DNA of 64,000 bases, from positions 8,060,001-8,124,000 of the forward strand of contig CP053154.1 of NCBI GenBank assembly GCA_014607495.2, read 5' to 3'. This document shows, in pieces, positions 26,760-39,219 of the stretch. The notes under the pieces are model-generated. The model worked only from the letters and a program-made list of their open reading frames with translations. It was not told the DNA's origin and searched no databases. The position numbers were made by a program, and so were the translations under genes. The stretch is from Carposina sasakii (taxonomy: Eukaryota > Arthropoda > Insecta > Lepidoptera > Carposinidae). Position 1 is the first letter of the stretch. Every line of letters begins with the position of its first letter.

Positions 26760-28247
26760 ATATACTTCTCATTTCTTTTCTTCAAAATTACCTTTAATAA
26801 CTTTGGGTACATCCAGGGCATACCATACTTATTATGTGGAACGTAGAGAGACATCTGTTCAACTGTCACAAAATCTACAATTACGAAAGAAAATTTAAAT
26901 CATTCCATTAACTATACAGTTTAACTAAATGCCAAATGTAAAAAATAAATTGTCCATCGGAATCTTACCTACTGTGCAGGTAATAACGCAACTAATATAA
27001 TTTAACTGCAATTACTAGATATTCATTACTTAAATCGAATGAGAGCAGAGTTGCCTATGACTCTTTCTTTTTTACATTTTAGTAAATAGGTACATCGAAC
27101 AAATTTGGTATTAACTAAGTACATATAGGTCATAGGTAGGCCATGAAAAAAATAATATACCTACATAGTACTCGTAGTGTGTATGCGTAACAACTATTAT
27201 CCACTATAGCAAAAGTTCATCAAGTTCAGTATCTAGATATTATTTATTTATAGATTTGTCTAGGAAGAACTTAAAAAAGGATTGTAGGTAAAACAAGTGC
27301 CATCTTTTGTCAGGTGCTTACAGTGAAAATCGTAACATCAGTAAGGAAACGGTAAGGTAAGCCCAAAGGGTTTGATTGATACGATAAAACATTTCTACAT
27401 TAAGCCTAGCACCACTTTTTGGATACCAGCCTAGATAACGAATCAAAAGAGTAATATTAACTACCCAGTCTTTCGAAATGTAAGTATTTCTGATATTATA
27501 AATAAGCTATATCATAAATTATACTAAAGCAAATATAGCTTACATAGCTATTATGTAGGTACATGAATATGTAGGTACATATGCTAAGCGTGGCTGTGTG
27601 ATCTCTCTTATGATTCTGCAGTTCTAGCTACACCATTTAGAAAACGCAGCCATGTACCTATATATAGGTATTATACAGAATGATTTTTGACCGTCAACGT
27701 TCCTGAAAACTACGGAATCTCCTCATCATCACGATCATTTTTCTTCATGGAAGCATACCTGGGAAGTGTCTGGTTCCCAAGATATTAGTTTCCAAAGTTG
27801 AGTAAATAGACTGCGTTTTTCTGCATAAATGCACATAGACGCGCGTAGCAAGATTTTTTTAAGAGAAATAATTTGTATCTGTCTTTGAAAAAACTTGTAT
27901 AAACACTGGACACTATCGGTAACTTAAGGTATTAAGAGTCACTAACTGGACGAATCGGTAAAATTGGTATTAGTTATATCGATTTTCCTCAGCTTTTACA
28001 AAACATAGGAAAGCGATATTTTATGATCGAATTATTCACTATATTATCTCACTTTCTGTAGTTGCAGAAACACGATTCATAGACTTTTTACGATCAAAAA
28101 TGTTGTTAAAGATAACTCTTTTAAATCACATTTGTTCATTTTACAGACGAACCAGAGCGATTTAAGCTTTTTTATATCAATAGACTTGTCTAAACATACT
28201 CTAAAAACGTATGGTTGCACATTTTTTAAATATTGTGTAGATCTATA
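26760..28247. other. Intergenic, mostly unique sequence and one MITE
   Basis: No coding evidence. It contains the family D repeat at 27672-27916 and many TAGGTA/TACCTA words, which are abundant throughout this window. Confidence 0.5.
27672..27916. mobile_element. Dispersed repeat, family D, copy 1
   Basis: It starts TATACAGAATGATTTTT and contains CTACGGAATCTCCTCATCAT and CATACCTGGGAAGTGTCTGG, ending near GACACTAT. A close second copy lies at 62943-63188 inside Mlp84B. No clear right terminal repeat is visible, so copies may be 3'-truncated MITEs. Confidence 0.7.
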
Positions 28248-28580
28248 TCTATACATATAATAAAAATGTAACGGAACGCTGTCTGTGAAAGATATATGAG
28301 AAAAAATATTATAGGAGACCTTTATCAACGCAATAGAACCCAAAACTGATTTTTGGAATTTTTGTCTGTTTGTCGGTTTGTCTGTTTGTCTGTGCGTTTG
28401 TGCACGCTAATCTCAGAAACGGCTGAACCGATTTCGATGCAGTTTTCAGGAATATATTGTGGCAGGTCCTACTTATCATATAGGCTACTTTTTATTCCGG
28501 GAAAATGTTTTTATCCCGGATAATTTCGACATTTTGTTTTTTCTGTAGTCCACGCGGACGGAGTCACGGGCGTCCACTAG
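28248..28580 (-). repeat. GGACGCCCGCGACT dispersed repeat, long-tail form
   Basis: Reverse orientation of the form at 6708-7050. The head (CTAGTGGACGCCCGTGACT) ends at 28580 and the tail with TATAGATATAG begins at 28248. Confidence 0.85.
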
Positions 28581-28656
28581 TTTTAAATAAAACGCGAAAA
28601 TACGTTTTGTTGTTTACGCTCTTTTAGTTTTAGCTAGTCCCCGCTCATATTTGTAT

Positions 28657-28739
28657 AACAAGGAAATAAACGTCCCTCCACCCTCCCTCAAGGCCGGAGG
28701 CCGACTGAGGGAGGGTGGAGGGACGTTTATTTCCTTGTT
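28657..28739. repeat. Perfect 34-bp inverted repeat with 15-nt spacer
   Basis: Arms 28657-28690 and 28706-28739 are exact reverse complements. The outer half is AT-rich and the inner half is GGGAGGGTGGAGGG-type purine/pyrimidine sequence. The spacer is AGGCCGGAGGCCGAC. It is neither flanked by a target duplication nor part of a repeat family I see elsewhere in the window. Confidence 0.9.
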
Positions 28740-29149
28740 TAAGCTTTTAAATTTTTGGCGGTTTTTTTGTAACACGTTTCGCTTGTGCTATTAGCTAAGG
28801 TACTTTTCACCAGGCGACGTACGATCACAGTGGCCTGTGCCACTGAATTTATGTCCTGTAGGTACTGATTGTGTGAAATGTTGTGAAATAGTCACTTAGG
28901 TATTCCTAGTGCCTTGGGATGCACGTTGGTCCTCCGCCTGATCTCTCTCCTTTCGTAAGCTTTGCCTCCCATTGGGTTGTGAAAGTAAGGGAAACTTGCG
29001 GTGACGGCTGATCACCATTGATATTACGGTCAGGGTTGACATTAGGGTAAGATACCTAAATATAAAACGAAATGTAATACACGAGGGCATGCTACTTGTA
29101 GCAGACCAGCTGAAATGTTAGTTACCTAATAATTTATTTTATTAAATAC

Positions 29150-29380
29150 ATCCTACTAATAAACGCGAAAGTTTGTAAGTATGGATGGATGTTTGTTACT
29201 CTTACTCTTTCACGTAAAAACTATTGAATGGATTTGAATAAAACTTTACAATAATATAGCTTATACATCAGAATAACACATAGGCTACTTTTTATCCTGG
29301 GAAAATATTTTTATCTCTGATAATTTCGACATTTTGTTTTTTCTGCAGTCAACGCGGACGGAGTCGCGGGCGTCCACTAG
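29150..29380 (-). repeat. GGACGCCCGCGACT dispersed repeat, short-tail form
   Basis: Reverse orientation: tail CCTACTAATAAACGCGAAAG at the left, head ending GGGCGTCCACTAG at 29380. Confidence 0.85.
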
Positions 29381-29459
29381 TTATAAATAATTTCTGACTA
29401 TTTTTCAGTAAACAATTACACAATATAAAATGTTTTATAACAATAAAAACATCATACAT

Positions 29460-29760
29460 TTTACAACAAAATCAAATTTTGGCAAAAGCTTCCAGTCGTA
29501 AATATTGCGGTTGCAAGCTTTCGTAACGACAGCTAACGCTAACGGATAACGAAAATAGCGCAAGATCACGCCGCCATCTCGTGCCAACGTGCGTAAACGG
29601 GGCCGTCTAAATAAAAACCGTTCCCGCGTGTAACGACTAACGGCTAACGACCTCGTTACAAATAACGGCTCGAAATAGCCTTGAGATACAACGCAGAACC
29701 AGAAAATAGGTTTATTCCAGGGTACTCGATTTCACCGCGTGGGCGCGTATAAATAGATAC
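29460..29760 (+). promoter_or_regulatory. Promoter region with TATA box, candidate Mlp84B muscle promoter
   Basis: TATAAATA lies at 29748-29755 and an initiator-like TTCAGT at 29782-29787; the spacing of 37 is a little long. Upstream is a GC-rich block with repeated TAACG/CTAACGG words and the AT-rich words CTAAATAAAAA and GAAAATAGG, which resemble but do not exactly match MEF2 sites. Nothing coding begins nearby except the short first exon. I infer that it drives a gene with a long first intron, most likely Mlp84B on the same strand. Confidence 0.6.
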
Positions 29761-29784
29761 TGGGAATCGTAAGCCTCCGCGTTC

Positions 29785-29918
29785 AGTAGCGGCGTAGCGA
29801 CGCAGCCTGGCGCACCTCTAGTAGATAGCGAGCTCTACCGGACGAGTGTGAGTTTACATTTTAGTTCTACTCAGTTTCGACAGATGGAGCAGGGAAAATA
29901 CACAAATAACTCGCGCAG
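29785..29918 (+). other. Predicted first exon (mostly 5' UTR)
   Basis: Sequence after the initiator runs to a consensus donor, GCAG|GTGAGT, at 29919. It holds a short ORF beginning at ATG 29884 (MEQGKYTNNSR). If spliced to the acceptor at 57761 in front of the Mlp84B start, that ORF would stop after a few codons, so it would be an upstream ORF only. Splicing to another downstream exon cannot be excluded. Confidence 0.5.
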
Positions 29919-31400
29919 GTGAGTGGTTTCGAATGTGGGGTAACTGGATCTCGGTCTTTTGGTTTTAGTTTTAAATTATAATAAAAGGTGGAGCTCATTT
30001 TTGAGCGTGACTGCAAGACTAATTTTAATTTTATTTATCATCTGTTTTCGTTGGGATGTTTCATGGACGTTCCCTAAATCCCCATTCCTAGTAGATAAGT
30101 AGATAGCATTATAAATATTTCTGAAAATATTGAATAATGTAACGGGCCCTTTCATTTTATTTATTTATTTATAGTCCACCCGTCACCGTCCGTATAGTTA
30201 AAAAGTAAGTTAATAATTAAGATTCATCATCATCATCTACTTTTATTTTATGGGGCAACTATTCAGTATAGATCTATTTATAGATTGGGCTAGATAAAGC
30301 TCTCACCGACCTATATTTATGACACCCTAAAACAGGACTAAGCTTATAACTTGTAATTGAAGAGAAGCTATAAATAGATAGGTACACGATAAAGAAAATT
30401 GTCAATCTTAGGGACAGTGGTCAGTATGAGCTATTTACTCGTATTAATCATTGAATTAATTTTCAAATTTAAATAAACGTCTTACAATACTAAGAGGAAA
30501 TAGGTATAAATCAATATTTGAGTATTATGTAATGAAAAAATATGACTTTGATCACGACCTTCTCAGCTGTTAAACATGACCTTATCATGACACTACAGCA
30601 ACACCAATCGAAAAACAGGATGTCATTATTCTGAAGAATACTGAAAAGGGTGAAAGTTGATCTGAAGTAAAATGTGGCGTGCTGTACGTGCGCCAGTTCT
30701 TCGATATCATACTGTCGCTCGTCAGCATTCTACACTTCTGAAGATCGGTCGACGGCTTGAAGATGGAACCTAATTTTTAAACATCAACAAAAGGTGATAC
30801 TGCTGACTTGAAAGAAACTTCAGCTACTGAAATGAATGCGGACACTTACATCTTTTTGGAATTAGTGGAAATTTAATGGATATAAGTACTAGCTAGGAAT
30901 TCTAAGCCAATGCACTTTGAACTAACATAATGTGGGAAAATGTTTTCGTAAAGCAATTTTAAGGTTGATAGCTGATAGTTTCATTAGAAATTTAATTTAA
31001 CCAGGATAATATGTACTACTATCTAGGTACTAAATATGTAGTACCTAGTAAGATAGGTATTCTCCAAGACTAACCTACATAAGTATATGATTAGGTACAG
31101 CTCTTTAGTTCAGAGTTAAGATTTTATACATACCTACTTAATATCATGCGTTATGGATTTCCCCTGCGAGATCACCAGACGAGTCAGTTACGAAATAATT
31201 TGTCATGATATTATTTCTGTTTTTCCAACAGACCACGAAGATGCTCTATATATATCCTAATTAGCATTTGTTTATAATTCGAAGTTGGCATCGAACAATA
31301 AAAATATCTCATGTAGAAAGCTACAATAATGTTTTATTTTTGTTTGAATATTATTTTTAAAAAATCCTCCATAATTTACAAAGTAATGATAGATGGGTGT
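29919..31400. other. Intronic or intergenic, no feature seen
   Basis: AT-rich sequence without a plausible exon, RNA gene or repeat terminus. A weak palindrome CTAGGTACT/AGTACCTAG occurs near 31023-31049. Confidence 0.4.
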
Positions 31401-31404
31401 TTAA

Positions 31405-31488
31405 ATCATTATCATCATCGTCAGCCTATTGCAGTCCACTGCTGGACGTAGGCCTCCCCCAGTGTACGCCACATGGCTCGATCTCCCG
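31405..31488 (-). repeat. RTE LINE 3' end, left of the CACTG insertion
   Basis: On the minus strand this reads the C-terminus of an RTE reverse transcriptase (DRAMWRTLGEAYVQQW, then a stop and the GATGATGAT tail). The rest of the same LINE fragment continues at 40046 on the other side of the large insertion. Confidence 0.85.
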
Positions 31489-32256
31489 CACTGAAAAAAA
31501 TGGAATCTAATCAAGGGCAGTTTTAACTTGTTTAAAAAAATGTGATGTATTCAATTAAATAAACGTTCGAAACAACACAGTACAAATGATTTCATATAAC
31601 AAGATATTGATCAGTAAAAGTAACTTGGCTCAAATCATCAAGAGATGTGATTCAATTAACAAATATTTTGATTGAAAATTCCGCAAACAAGATGTTGTTA
31701 AGAGCTAACAAGTAATGTGTTAAAATGATCAAGTTACATGATAAGGCTATGAAACATAGTATCTTTTATCAAGTTACTTGTTAAATACTATCACGTAAGT
31801 TGATACAAACAAACATAAAATCTTGATCGCTATGAATAAACTATGATATAGCATTAATCAACTATTTGATTACTGTTTTTCTTTTGCGTAGTGTTGCCAT
31901 TTGTGAGTAAAAAGAACTAATTTGGACTAAAAATTATGCTTTATTTTTGAATTAAAAGTAACATGGATATAATGAGTACAGTTAATATAAGGTTATTAAA
32001 AAACGTCTGCTTATATAGAATATACACATGTTTCTTTTTATATAACATTTTACATCACTTACCGCCAATTTCTATAACTGATCTTGAGAGATTTTTTGCA
32101 TATCTCAGATTTAATATTCAATTGTTTTCATACAGAATTTCAAATTAGGAATAAAAGAATCCGAGATTCTTTTTGATCTCTCGTATAGAAATTGGCCGTT
32201 AGGGCCAACCTAGGTTAAATAACGGTCGGATATTATTATGTTCTCATTACTCGCCT

Positions 32257-32855
32257 ATAGAGTCGCGAGTCAGTACACGAGACAACTCAGGTGCACAATG
32301 CCTTAATACCCTTGCAGGTATACCATCAGGTCCACTGGTCTTGTTCACGTCTAGGTTTTGCAGTGCTCTACAGACCTCTTTCGTATGAATAGTGATCTGC
32401 CGTATTGAAGAATCAGATAGAGGTAAAGTTGGTGGTTGTTTAAAGCCAGCGTCTAGACGCGAATTACTCGCAAACAGAGTTGCCAATAAATTTGCTTTCT
32501 CTGCTGCGTAAAGAGCCAGAGTTCCATCAGGTTTCTGCAAGGGAGGCGAAGAGGGATAGCAGAATTTGAATTCGACAGCCTGGGACAGGGACCAGAATTA
32601 CTTACTACCAGGGGGGTAGGCTGCAAGTCCGTCCACTATGCGACTGATATGTTCGAACCGTGCCCTACGAAGAACCCGCTTGCAGAACTTGGCAGCAGCA
32701 ATTCGGCTCTCTTCTTCGCACGAATCCTCCAAGCTTTAACAAGCGATCAAGAGCCTGAACCCAGGCCTGGTATGCGGACTCTTTTCGTGCCTCAGCATGG
32801 GGCTGAATTTTGGGTGGGGTTGGAAAATCGGGCTATTGAAGGAGACTAACGGACA
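32257..32855 (-). mobile_element. Jockey-like LINE reverse transcriptase fragment, frameshifted
   Basis: Read on the minus strand, successive frames give HAEARKESAYQAWVQALD, then AAAKFCKRVLRRARFEHIS, then KPDGTLALYAAEKANLLATL. It continues to NKTSGPDGIPARVLRHCAPE, the classic start of the reverse transcriptase domain (SGPDGIP). At least one frameshift and an in-frame stop (around 32605) break it. It is truncated on both sides and non-functional. Confidence 0.85.
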
Positions 32856-32859
32856 CCTG

Positions 32860-34190
32860 CCACCTGCACGGAGCGACAAAGGGGGTGACATTTGGTGAGC
32901 GGCTAGGGTGGAGGGATGCCCCTGGACTTCAGGTCCGTGGGGACGCTATCTCCCAACAGTTCGCCACAAGCTGCCCTGCGGGCTTATTATTATTAGTATA
33001 GACTACTAGAATTTTTTTCATATACCTACAAACAACCGTACAGCTGGCAGGAGGTGGGAGAGACACTTGACTCAAACAAAAAATAGCACTTTAAAGCCTA
33101 ATATTTTACAAACGAATCCATGAACCGAAAATCTGTCTTCACAAACCCGCAATATTTTTAAATTACCCATCCAAGACACCACACCAAAGAGGTAGGCGAG
33201 AAAATAATATTTTCACTTCGTGTAGAGGAGGTACCCTAAAAAACTTTTTTTCTAGATTTTATAGCGACAAAACTGTTAGAGTTAAAATTTCACACATGTA
33301 GAAGATGACCCAGTAGCTGTACGGTTAGACCTAGGCTCAACTAGACCTAGTTTTAATCCCAATTTTTCCAACCTCGGTTAAATTTTAATGGGCCAATAAG
33401 CAGTTGTCTGTAAGAGATCGCTAAAAGCGATAAGGCCATCTTTGGTTTTAAGTTTTTGTGTGTAATGTGAGCAATAGTGTTTATCTATTTCTATCTAAAT
33501 AGTATGTTTTCTTGCTCGCTTACATAGAATTTAAAAAAGTTTACCATCGAGAAGAAATGAGAACACACTAGTTATCGATCGGTCCGTTAGAATTTAAGTT
33601 TGGAAAAAATTGGCCCTTAGTCGCGGGCGGTCCCCACTCCCGAATTCAACTCCTGTTTTCATTTTATTTTTACTTTTAGAAACTATACAAACCCCGTTTT
33701 TAAAAAACGTAACCAAATTTATGTTTAAACTTAAACTTGACTTGTAACGAAAATTTACACTCTAAAGCTTAATATTTCGCAAAACGGATCCCTAAATTGT
33801 AAATTGGTTTCAGGAAACTTTTCTCGAGCTAAATGTATCTTCTATATCCACGAGACAGGCATTAAGCCTGGTGTGGGTATCATAGTTAACGTATGCAAAA
33901 TAGATTCTTCTACAGTGTACACACGTACACTAATATTCTATAATTAATGTGTAATAATGTACCTAACTAAGTAATGTGTGTACATTGAAAATAAATTATT
34001 ATTATTAGAACACCCACAATTTTTTGAAAGACCTATTTGTCGATACCCCCCACACCATGGGATAGACAAGTAAAAAAAATCAGCTACACTTTTAAACTTT
34101 TAAATTACGTATAGGATAGCTAGACTAAAACAAAAATTTGACCAAATTATAAACATTATTATGGCAACACTCGGTCGGCGATCGCGGCGT
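32860..34190. other. Non-coding interior of the CACTG element
   Basis: No exon or repeat terminus was recognised. 34160-34370 is GC-richer and probably holds the promoter and 5' UTR of the SAM-domain gene that starts at 34374; no TATA box is evident. Confidence 0.4.
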
Positions 34191-34373
34191 GCGTGCGTTG
34201 TTCATTTCCGATTTCCTTCCGGTTGATTCATGTCTCAACAAGACACGACGAACGACGGCCGACCAAACCATTTCGTCCGCGCTGCTCCGCCTGCCGCATG
34301 TCGTTTCTTCATAAAATAATTGCGTTCTGTGTAAACTTTAGTGTATTGTGGATGGGAAATTGTGTAAAAAGAC

Positions 34374-37300
34374 ATGGATGAGGTGTCAGATCTACTATCG
34401 GCGTGGGGAATACCGGAGCTCATTCCAAATTTCGCAAGTAAGTACCTACCTATAAGATTCTCTTGTTTATCTCTTTGACTGAAAGTGATTAGGTACGGAA
34501 TACGCATATCTTCGTAGCATTGGCTGCAAAAAGTTCTTAGTAGGTAGGTAGCTGATAGAGGCAGGCCAGCGGCGGCGCGTTTGTATCGAGGATTAGCTGT
34601 AGGTACTTATCTATACCGCCACCATCCTTGCCGCTCTGTCTTCTCCAGATATGGCAAGTATCTTTGTTCTTTGTGCCTTTGATGCCGCAGTATCCAGTTT
34701 GCCTATTTTGATGCCGATGCCGGTGAAAAACCTATGATAAATGTGCGAGCACGTGTGGTGTGAGAGAGTACCTACTGCACAGTATAGTGCTTTGCTGAGC
34801 AAGCCACACACAACTGTTGGTTTGCCGGAGCCCTCAACATTAGTTCTTAGGTAGATAGATACTTAGGTGCGGGAGCTGAGCTGAGTAAAGCCAAATGATT
34901 CCTATACTTACTTAGATGAATGAATGGCAGCTTAATTAAACTTAGCCATGGAGTTTACAGTTCAAGTACAATAGGCCACCTCATTAGATATGTACAATTT
35001 GACTAGCCTGAAAATTTTGTGAACATGCCTATTTCTTACCTAGCTAAACTCCCTCATAACTAGTTTTCTAAGCTAGGCTATTAAGTAGGTAAAAACAATA
35101 TAAGTAGGTAGTAGGTACCTACATACTCTTTCCTTCAGAGTAGCCTACTAATATTTTTACTTTAAGCATTTATACTTATAACTAAGTAGGTGGGTAGGTA
35201 AGTATGTCAGAGCTGAATCTTGCTAATAACCCGCTTGTATATTATTTTGTGTGCCTTGTTTATCTTTTAGCATAATACACCTACCTACATAGGTAGGTAG
35301 TACTAGTAGGATCTACAGTTCATAACTATGAGTTAATAATTAAAATATTGTTTCATTCAGGGAACGGAGAAACGATACAATCATTGTCAGCTTTAAATTC
35401 CGATGAAATGAAAGAATTGGTTCCACTTGTTGGGCCACATGCCCTTTTTATACGAAGTTGGAAGGCATGGATGAAAACATTCAACGAAGAGAATGCTATC
35501 ATCTTTAAAAACATAGAAGAAGTGGACATTTCTAGTTACAATATTTCTTGTGAGTGTAAGTATTAAAGCTTAGGTTAAGTATTAGGTTGGTAGGGAGGTA
35601 TCTATTCTTTAATACAACATTTCAATGCATTTATGTAGTAGAATGCCCTTAAAGGGGCAGTTTAAGAGGGTTCTTACACTATGTATGTCTGTTGGTCTTC
35701 CTGGTAAATTTCTTTCTTGACTGTCTGTCTGTCTGTTAGCAAGATTAATAAGTGGATGATTTTATTTCAGCCTCTTCAGGATTTAAATGTTTTACAAGAA
35801 CAAGAAATGACAAGGTAAGTCAGTACTTACTTATTTAAGAATATAACATAACTAACATTTGCATGCCAATGACTGGCAAATATGCAGGAGCAAATTTCAA
35901 TTACATTATCACCTATATGTACCCATATTTATGCAAATAAATTATCTGAATCTGAAGAGTATTATACAGGGTGTAACAAAAAGGTGTAGTCATACTTTAG
36001 GAGGTGAACCTACTCATAGTTATGAACAACTTTCACTATGAGACCAATTTTTAAATCGCGTAATAAATGTCAGCTGTTTAGTATTTGTGTTTTAATAATG
36101 TTGAATGCAATACCAATCTATTTTTATTTCAGGTTGAATTAATGCAATTATTAAGGTTTTCAATCTATGGAGGAGACGGCCGAGGAGAAAAGTTTTAGTT
36201 TTTCCATTTAATTTAAATATTATGACTTTAAGCCCTTTTATGTATCTTTTCACGTAAGTGCGAGTCAATTTATACATATTTTGTCACTTTTTAGAGGGCC
36301 AGGGTAAATACATCAGGCAGGGTAGAGACATGAAGTTCAAAGTAGATATACATACAGGGTGTAAAAAGACAAGAATGTTTTTTAATACCTCGTATTCTTT
36401 GTAAGGTTACGATCATTTTCTTCTATGGAACCAACCCTGGAAAATGACAAAAAATTATGAAAAAATTCTGTCATTTTATTGCAAGCAATGTTTCATTTGA
36501 TGCTCTAAGTACAAATGTACCTACAAAACAAACATAATATTTTGACATGGTATCCTCAAAAAAAATGTTTGGTAACCGATTCCAGATGGATTTATGTAAA
36601 AAAAACGATAATATTAATGTAACTCACTGGACCTCAATATCTTGGAAATCCGTGGTTTCCCAGGGGTGCTTCCATAGAAAAAAATGATCGTGATTTTACA
36701 AAGAATACGAGTTATTAAAAGAACAAAGTTGTCTTTTTACACCCAGTATAGAAAACAAAGAAAAAAAAATAATAATCATCTTTTATTAAATATTGTAATT
36801 GAAATCATCTTCTACCATTATTATCTTTATACACGTAAATCTTCTGTTCATGTGTTTGTAATTGAACTAAATTGCTGGACCGATTTTGATGAAATTTTTT
36901 GTGTGTGTTCAAGCGGGTTTGAGAATGGTTTAGATTCATAGTCGGTCAACTGGATGATGTTTTATAAATAACGGTTCAGATTGTTACATCTTATTTCTAA
37001 AAGTTTGTATTTAAGACGTGGGACAAGACAACGTCTGTCGGTTCTGCTAGTTATAAAATAAAAATATAACAAATAGTTTGCTTTATCAAATAATAAAAAG
37101 AATGTATGTTTTGTATGCAAGTTAAAACTAAAACCGGTAAGGGGACAGGCCAGGGTAGAGACCTTTTTACACTTTATTACGAATTTTACGATAATATGGT
37201 TTATTTTATATTTAATTGTAATGTTATTTATACAGGGTGTAACAAAAAGGGTATGTTAAGCGAAAAGCTATGTAAATGCCCACTATAGAGAACCTATCTA

Positions 37301-38970
37301 CAAAATTTGAGACTCGAAATCACATTTTTATTTTTCAAGATTATGTGAAAATTTAGAGATTTTAAAATTTCAGATATTTTAAAATTCTCCATACTATTGG
37401 GAAAAATAAACATGTGATTTCGGGTCTCAAATTTTGTGGATAGGTTCTCTATAGTGGGCTATTTACAAAGCTTTTCGCTTAACATACCTTTTTTGTTACA
37501 CCCTGTATAAAGGACATTGAAGTAATGTGATTGATTGCAAAAAATATAAATACATAGATCAAAAAAACACTTTTAAATAGATTGCCGCAATAGTCACCTC
37601 TTATCGTAGAATCACCCGTATAGGACAATCTTTACCTAACGAAAATGCAAAAAACCTCTTGGCTCTGGTCATAGCCAGAAATATACTGAAAGCGAATAAA
37701 AATACTTCCGTCACAGGAGTTGCATATAATAAATGGTGTAAAGATATTAAAGCGCTGTTTCCAAGTGAAAGGACTACGACATATTATATACCTTCTTGTG
37801 TAACAGCTCAAGGAAACACTCTTCAGGCACGAGGAAAATTAGTGAGCCAAGTTCTGAATACTAGGCGAAAATATCGGAAACTTGGAGTACTTGATAAAAA
37901 GTGTCAAAGTCCTAGTTCTTCTGATACTATTATTATATTATTCTTCGTGTGATACTATTATCATCATCACTCTTGTTTTAAGAATCTCTTTTATATGATA
38001 GTATAAGAAGTAAGTCTAAACTATTCTCGAAACCACTCGAACACACACACAAAGTCTCATCAAAATAAGTTGAGCCGTTTAGAGGGAAATCCATTACAAA
38101 CACACGAACAGAAGATTTTTATATGTATATCACAAGATTGGATACATTAACAAAAACATCTTGGGCAACTGTATCATCGACGCGCTATAGAGCTGGCACT
38201 ATATTGATTTATTCTTAAAGTGCCGATGACTTGTTAAAGTTTTTTAAATTAACCGATGTTTATTTAATTTATATTTGTTAATTTTTAAAGGGCTTTTGTT
38301 TAATACTTTAGTTTTTAATGAACATTTCCAGGCTTACGAAGTTGAAGAGCCTCTTAATGAACAAATAGCTGTAAAATTACAAAGTGACTTAGATTCACCA
38401 ATTCCCTGTAATATCAATTATGTTATTTCTAAAATATTTATAACGCTGCGCAGTCTAGTTTGAGCTATATATTAGCCTGTATCACCACTGTCTGCTAAGT
38501 TCCTGATATGTTATTTGGCAGATATCTGTGATGCTGTCTTTTAGTTCAAACAAAAACAATGAGACTGCATCACATACCATATCGGCATCTCTGTCAGATA
38601 AGATATCAGGAATTTATCAGACAGAGATGAAGCAGGCCCACGTAACGTTTAGATTTGTTATTTTTTAAGTTCTGACTAAAATTTGCCAAAACGCTTTTAT
38701 TTAATGATGTAAGCTAGTATAAGTATGTCAATGATTAATATAAAAATTATTATGCTGATTATGATTAATAAATATTATTTTCTTGAAATAAAAGGTATCT
38801 CATTCCTAATTTATAATTGTAATGTTTAGTCCAGACATTAAACTTTTTTTCTCTTATTATTTTTAGTGTCACTTATGCTCTCCAGACTGGCTGCAGAACG
38901 GCAGAGGTTGGAACAGAGATGTCACAGAATGCTTGTCATCGCACTGCGGCACCTCTTATACAGGACGTAA
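34374..38970 (+). CDS. Uncharacterised SAM-domain protein gene inside the CACTG element
   Basis: Proposed exons: 34374-34437, 35361-35555, 35771-35814, 37581-37886, 38332-38407, 38867-38970. Phases agree throughout and give 262 residues with a TAA stop. Residues 1-75 resemble a sterile alpha motif: LLSAWGIPELIPNF, then SLSALNSDEMKELVPLVGPH and FIRSWKAWM. Residues ~102-203 contain ITRIGQSLPNENAKNLLALV, YNKWCKDIKALFPSE, TYYIPS and RGKLVSQVLNTRRKYRKLG. This layout (SAM-like start, then a region with FP-E, YYIP and N-RR motifs) matches uncharacterised proteins I recall as numerous in insects and some other animals; no function is known to me. The first three donors are consensus GTAAGT; those after 37886 and 38407 are weak. 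An alternative last exon at 36133-36198 would stop early. The final three codons lie within a MITE, so the C-terminus looks eroded. It may be a working gene of the element or a decaying copy. Confidence 0.55.
35965..36120. mobile_element. Partial MITE, family C
   Basis: Left end TA-CAGGGTGTAACAAAAAGG followed by GTAGTCATACTTTAGGAGGT. The same interior occurs at 38959-39143, where both ends are present. No right end is found here, so this copy is truncated. Confidence 0.6.
36353..36748. mobile_element. MITE, family A, copy 2
   Basis: TA-CAGGGTGTAAAAAGACAAGA on the left and GTCTTTTTACACCCAG-TA on the right. The interior is collinear with the copy at 5560-5962 (shared words: TCGTATTCTTTGTAAGGTTA, GCAAGCAATGT, GACCTCAATATCTTG). 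It lies in an intron of the SAM gene. Confidence 0.85.
36775..37060 (+). repeat. Dispersed repeat with TTCTGTTCATGTGTTTGTAA body
   Basis: The segment with AATCTTCTGTTCATGTGTTT and GATTTTGATGAAATTTTTTG recurs, diverged and inverted, at 37985-38140. Class unknown. Confidence 0.5.
37231..37507. mobile_element. MITE, family B, copy 1 (palindromic)
   Basis: TA-CAGGGTGTAACAAAAAGGG then TATGTTAAGCGAAAAGC on the left; the inverted copy GCTTTTCGCTTAACATACC and TTTGTTACACCCTG-TA on the right. The inverted repeats extend far inward (AGAGAACCTATC / GATAGGTTCTCT), so most of the 277 bp can fold on itself. Confidence 0.9.
37985..38140 (-). repeat. Dispersed repeat, inverted copy of the 36775-37060 family
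   Basis: Read on the minus strand it contains CTTCTGTTCGTGTGTTTGTA and TGTGTGTGTTCGAG, matching the order of words in the plus-strand copy 1.1 kb upstream. It flanks the SAM gene exon at 37581-37886. Confidence 0.5.
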
Positions 38971-39143
38971 CGAAAAGGTCCAGTCATAATTTAGGTGAAC
39001 CTACTCATGAATATGAATAACAGCGACAAAAATCAGCTGTTCCATAGAGATGTTCAATCGAGCAGGATGTATAAAAAGCTTTTCATATTCACGGGTAGGT
39101 TCCCCACCTAAAATATGACTGTACCTTTTTGTTACATCCTGTA
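38959..39143. mobile_element. MITE, family C, copy 2
   Basis: TA-CAGGACGTAACGAAAAGGT on the left and ACCTTTTTGTTACATCCTG-TA on the right, with internal pairing (CCAGTCATAATTTAGGTG / CACCTAAAATATGACTG). It is inserted at the end of the last predicted SAM gene exon and supplies its stop codon. Confidence 0.85.
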
Positions 39144-39219
39144 GGTACAGTTCCATACGTTATTACCCAATGTCGTTTTGTAGCCGGTCTGCAGGCGCAT
39201 TGTATGTACCTACTACCTA

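Noticed and set aside
36133..36198. Definite last exon of the SAM gene (stop after 22 codons)
   Set aside because: It has a good acceptor and matching phase, but skipping it to 37581 restores a family-like protein, so I treat it as at most an alternative end.
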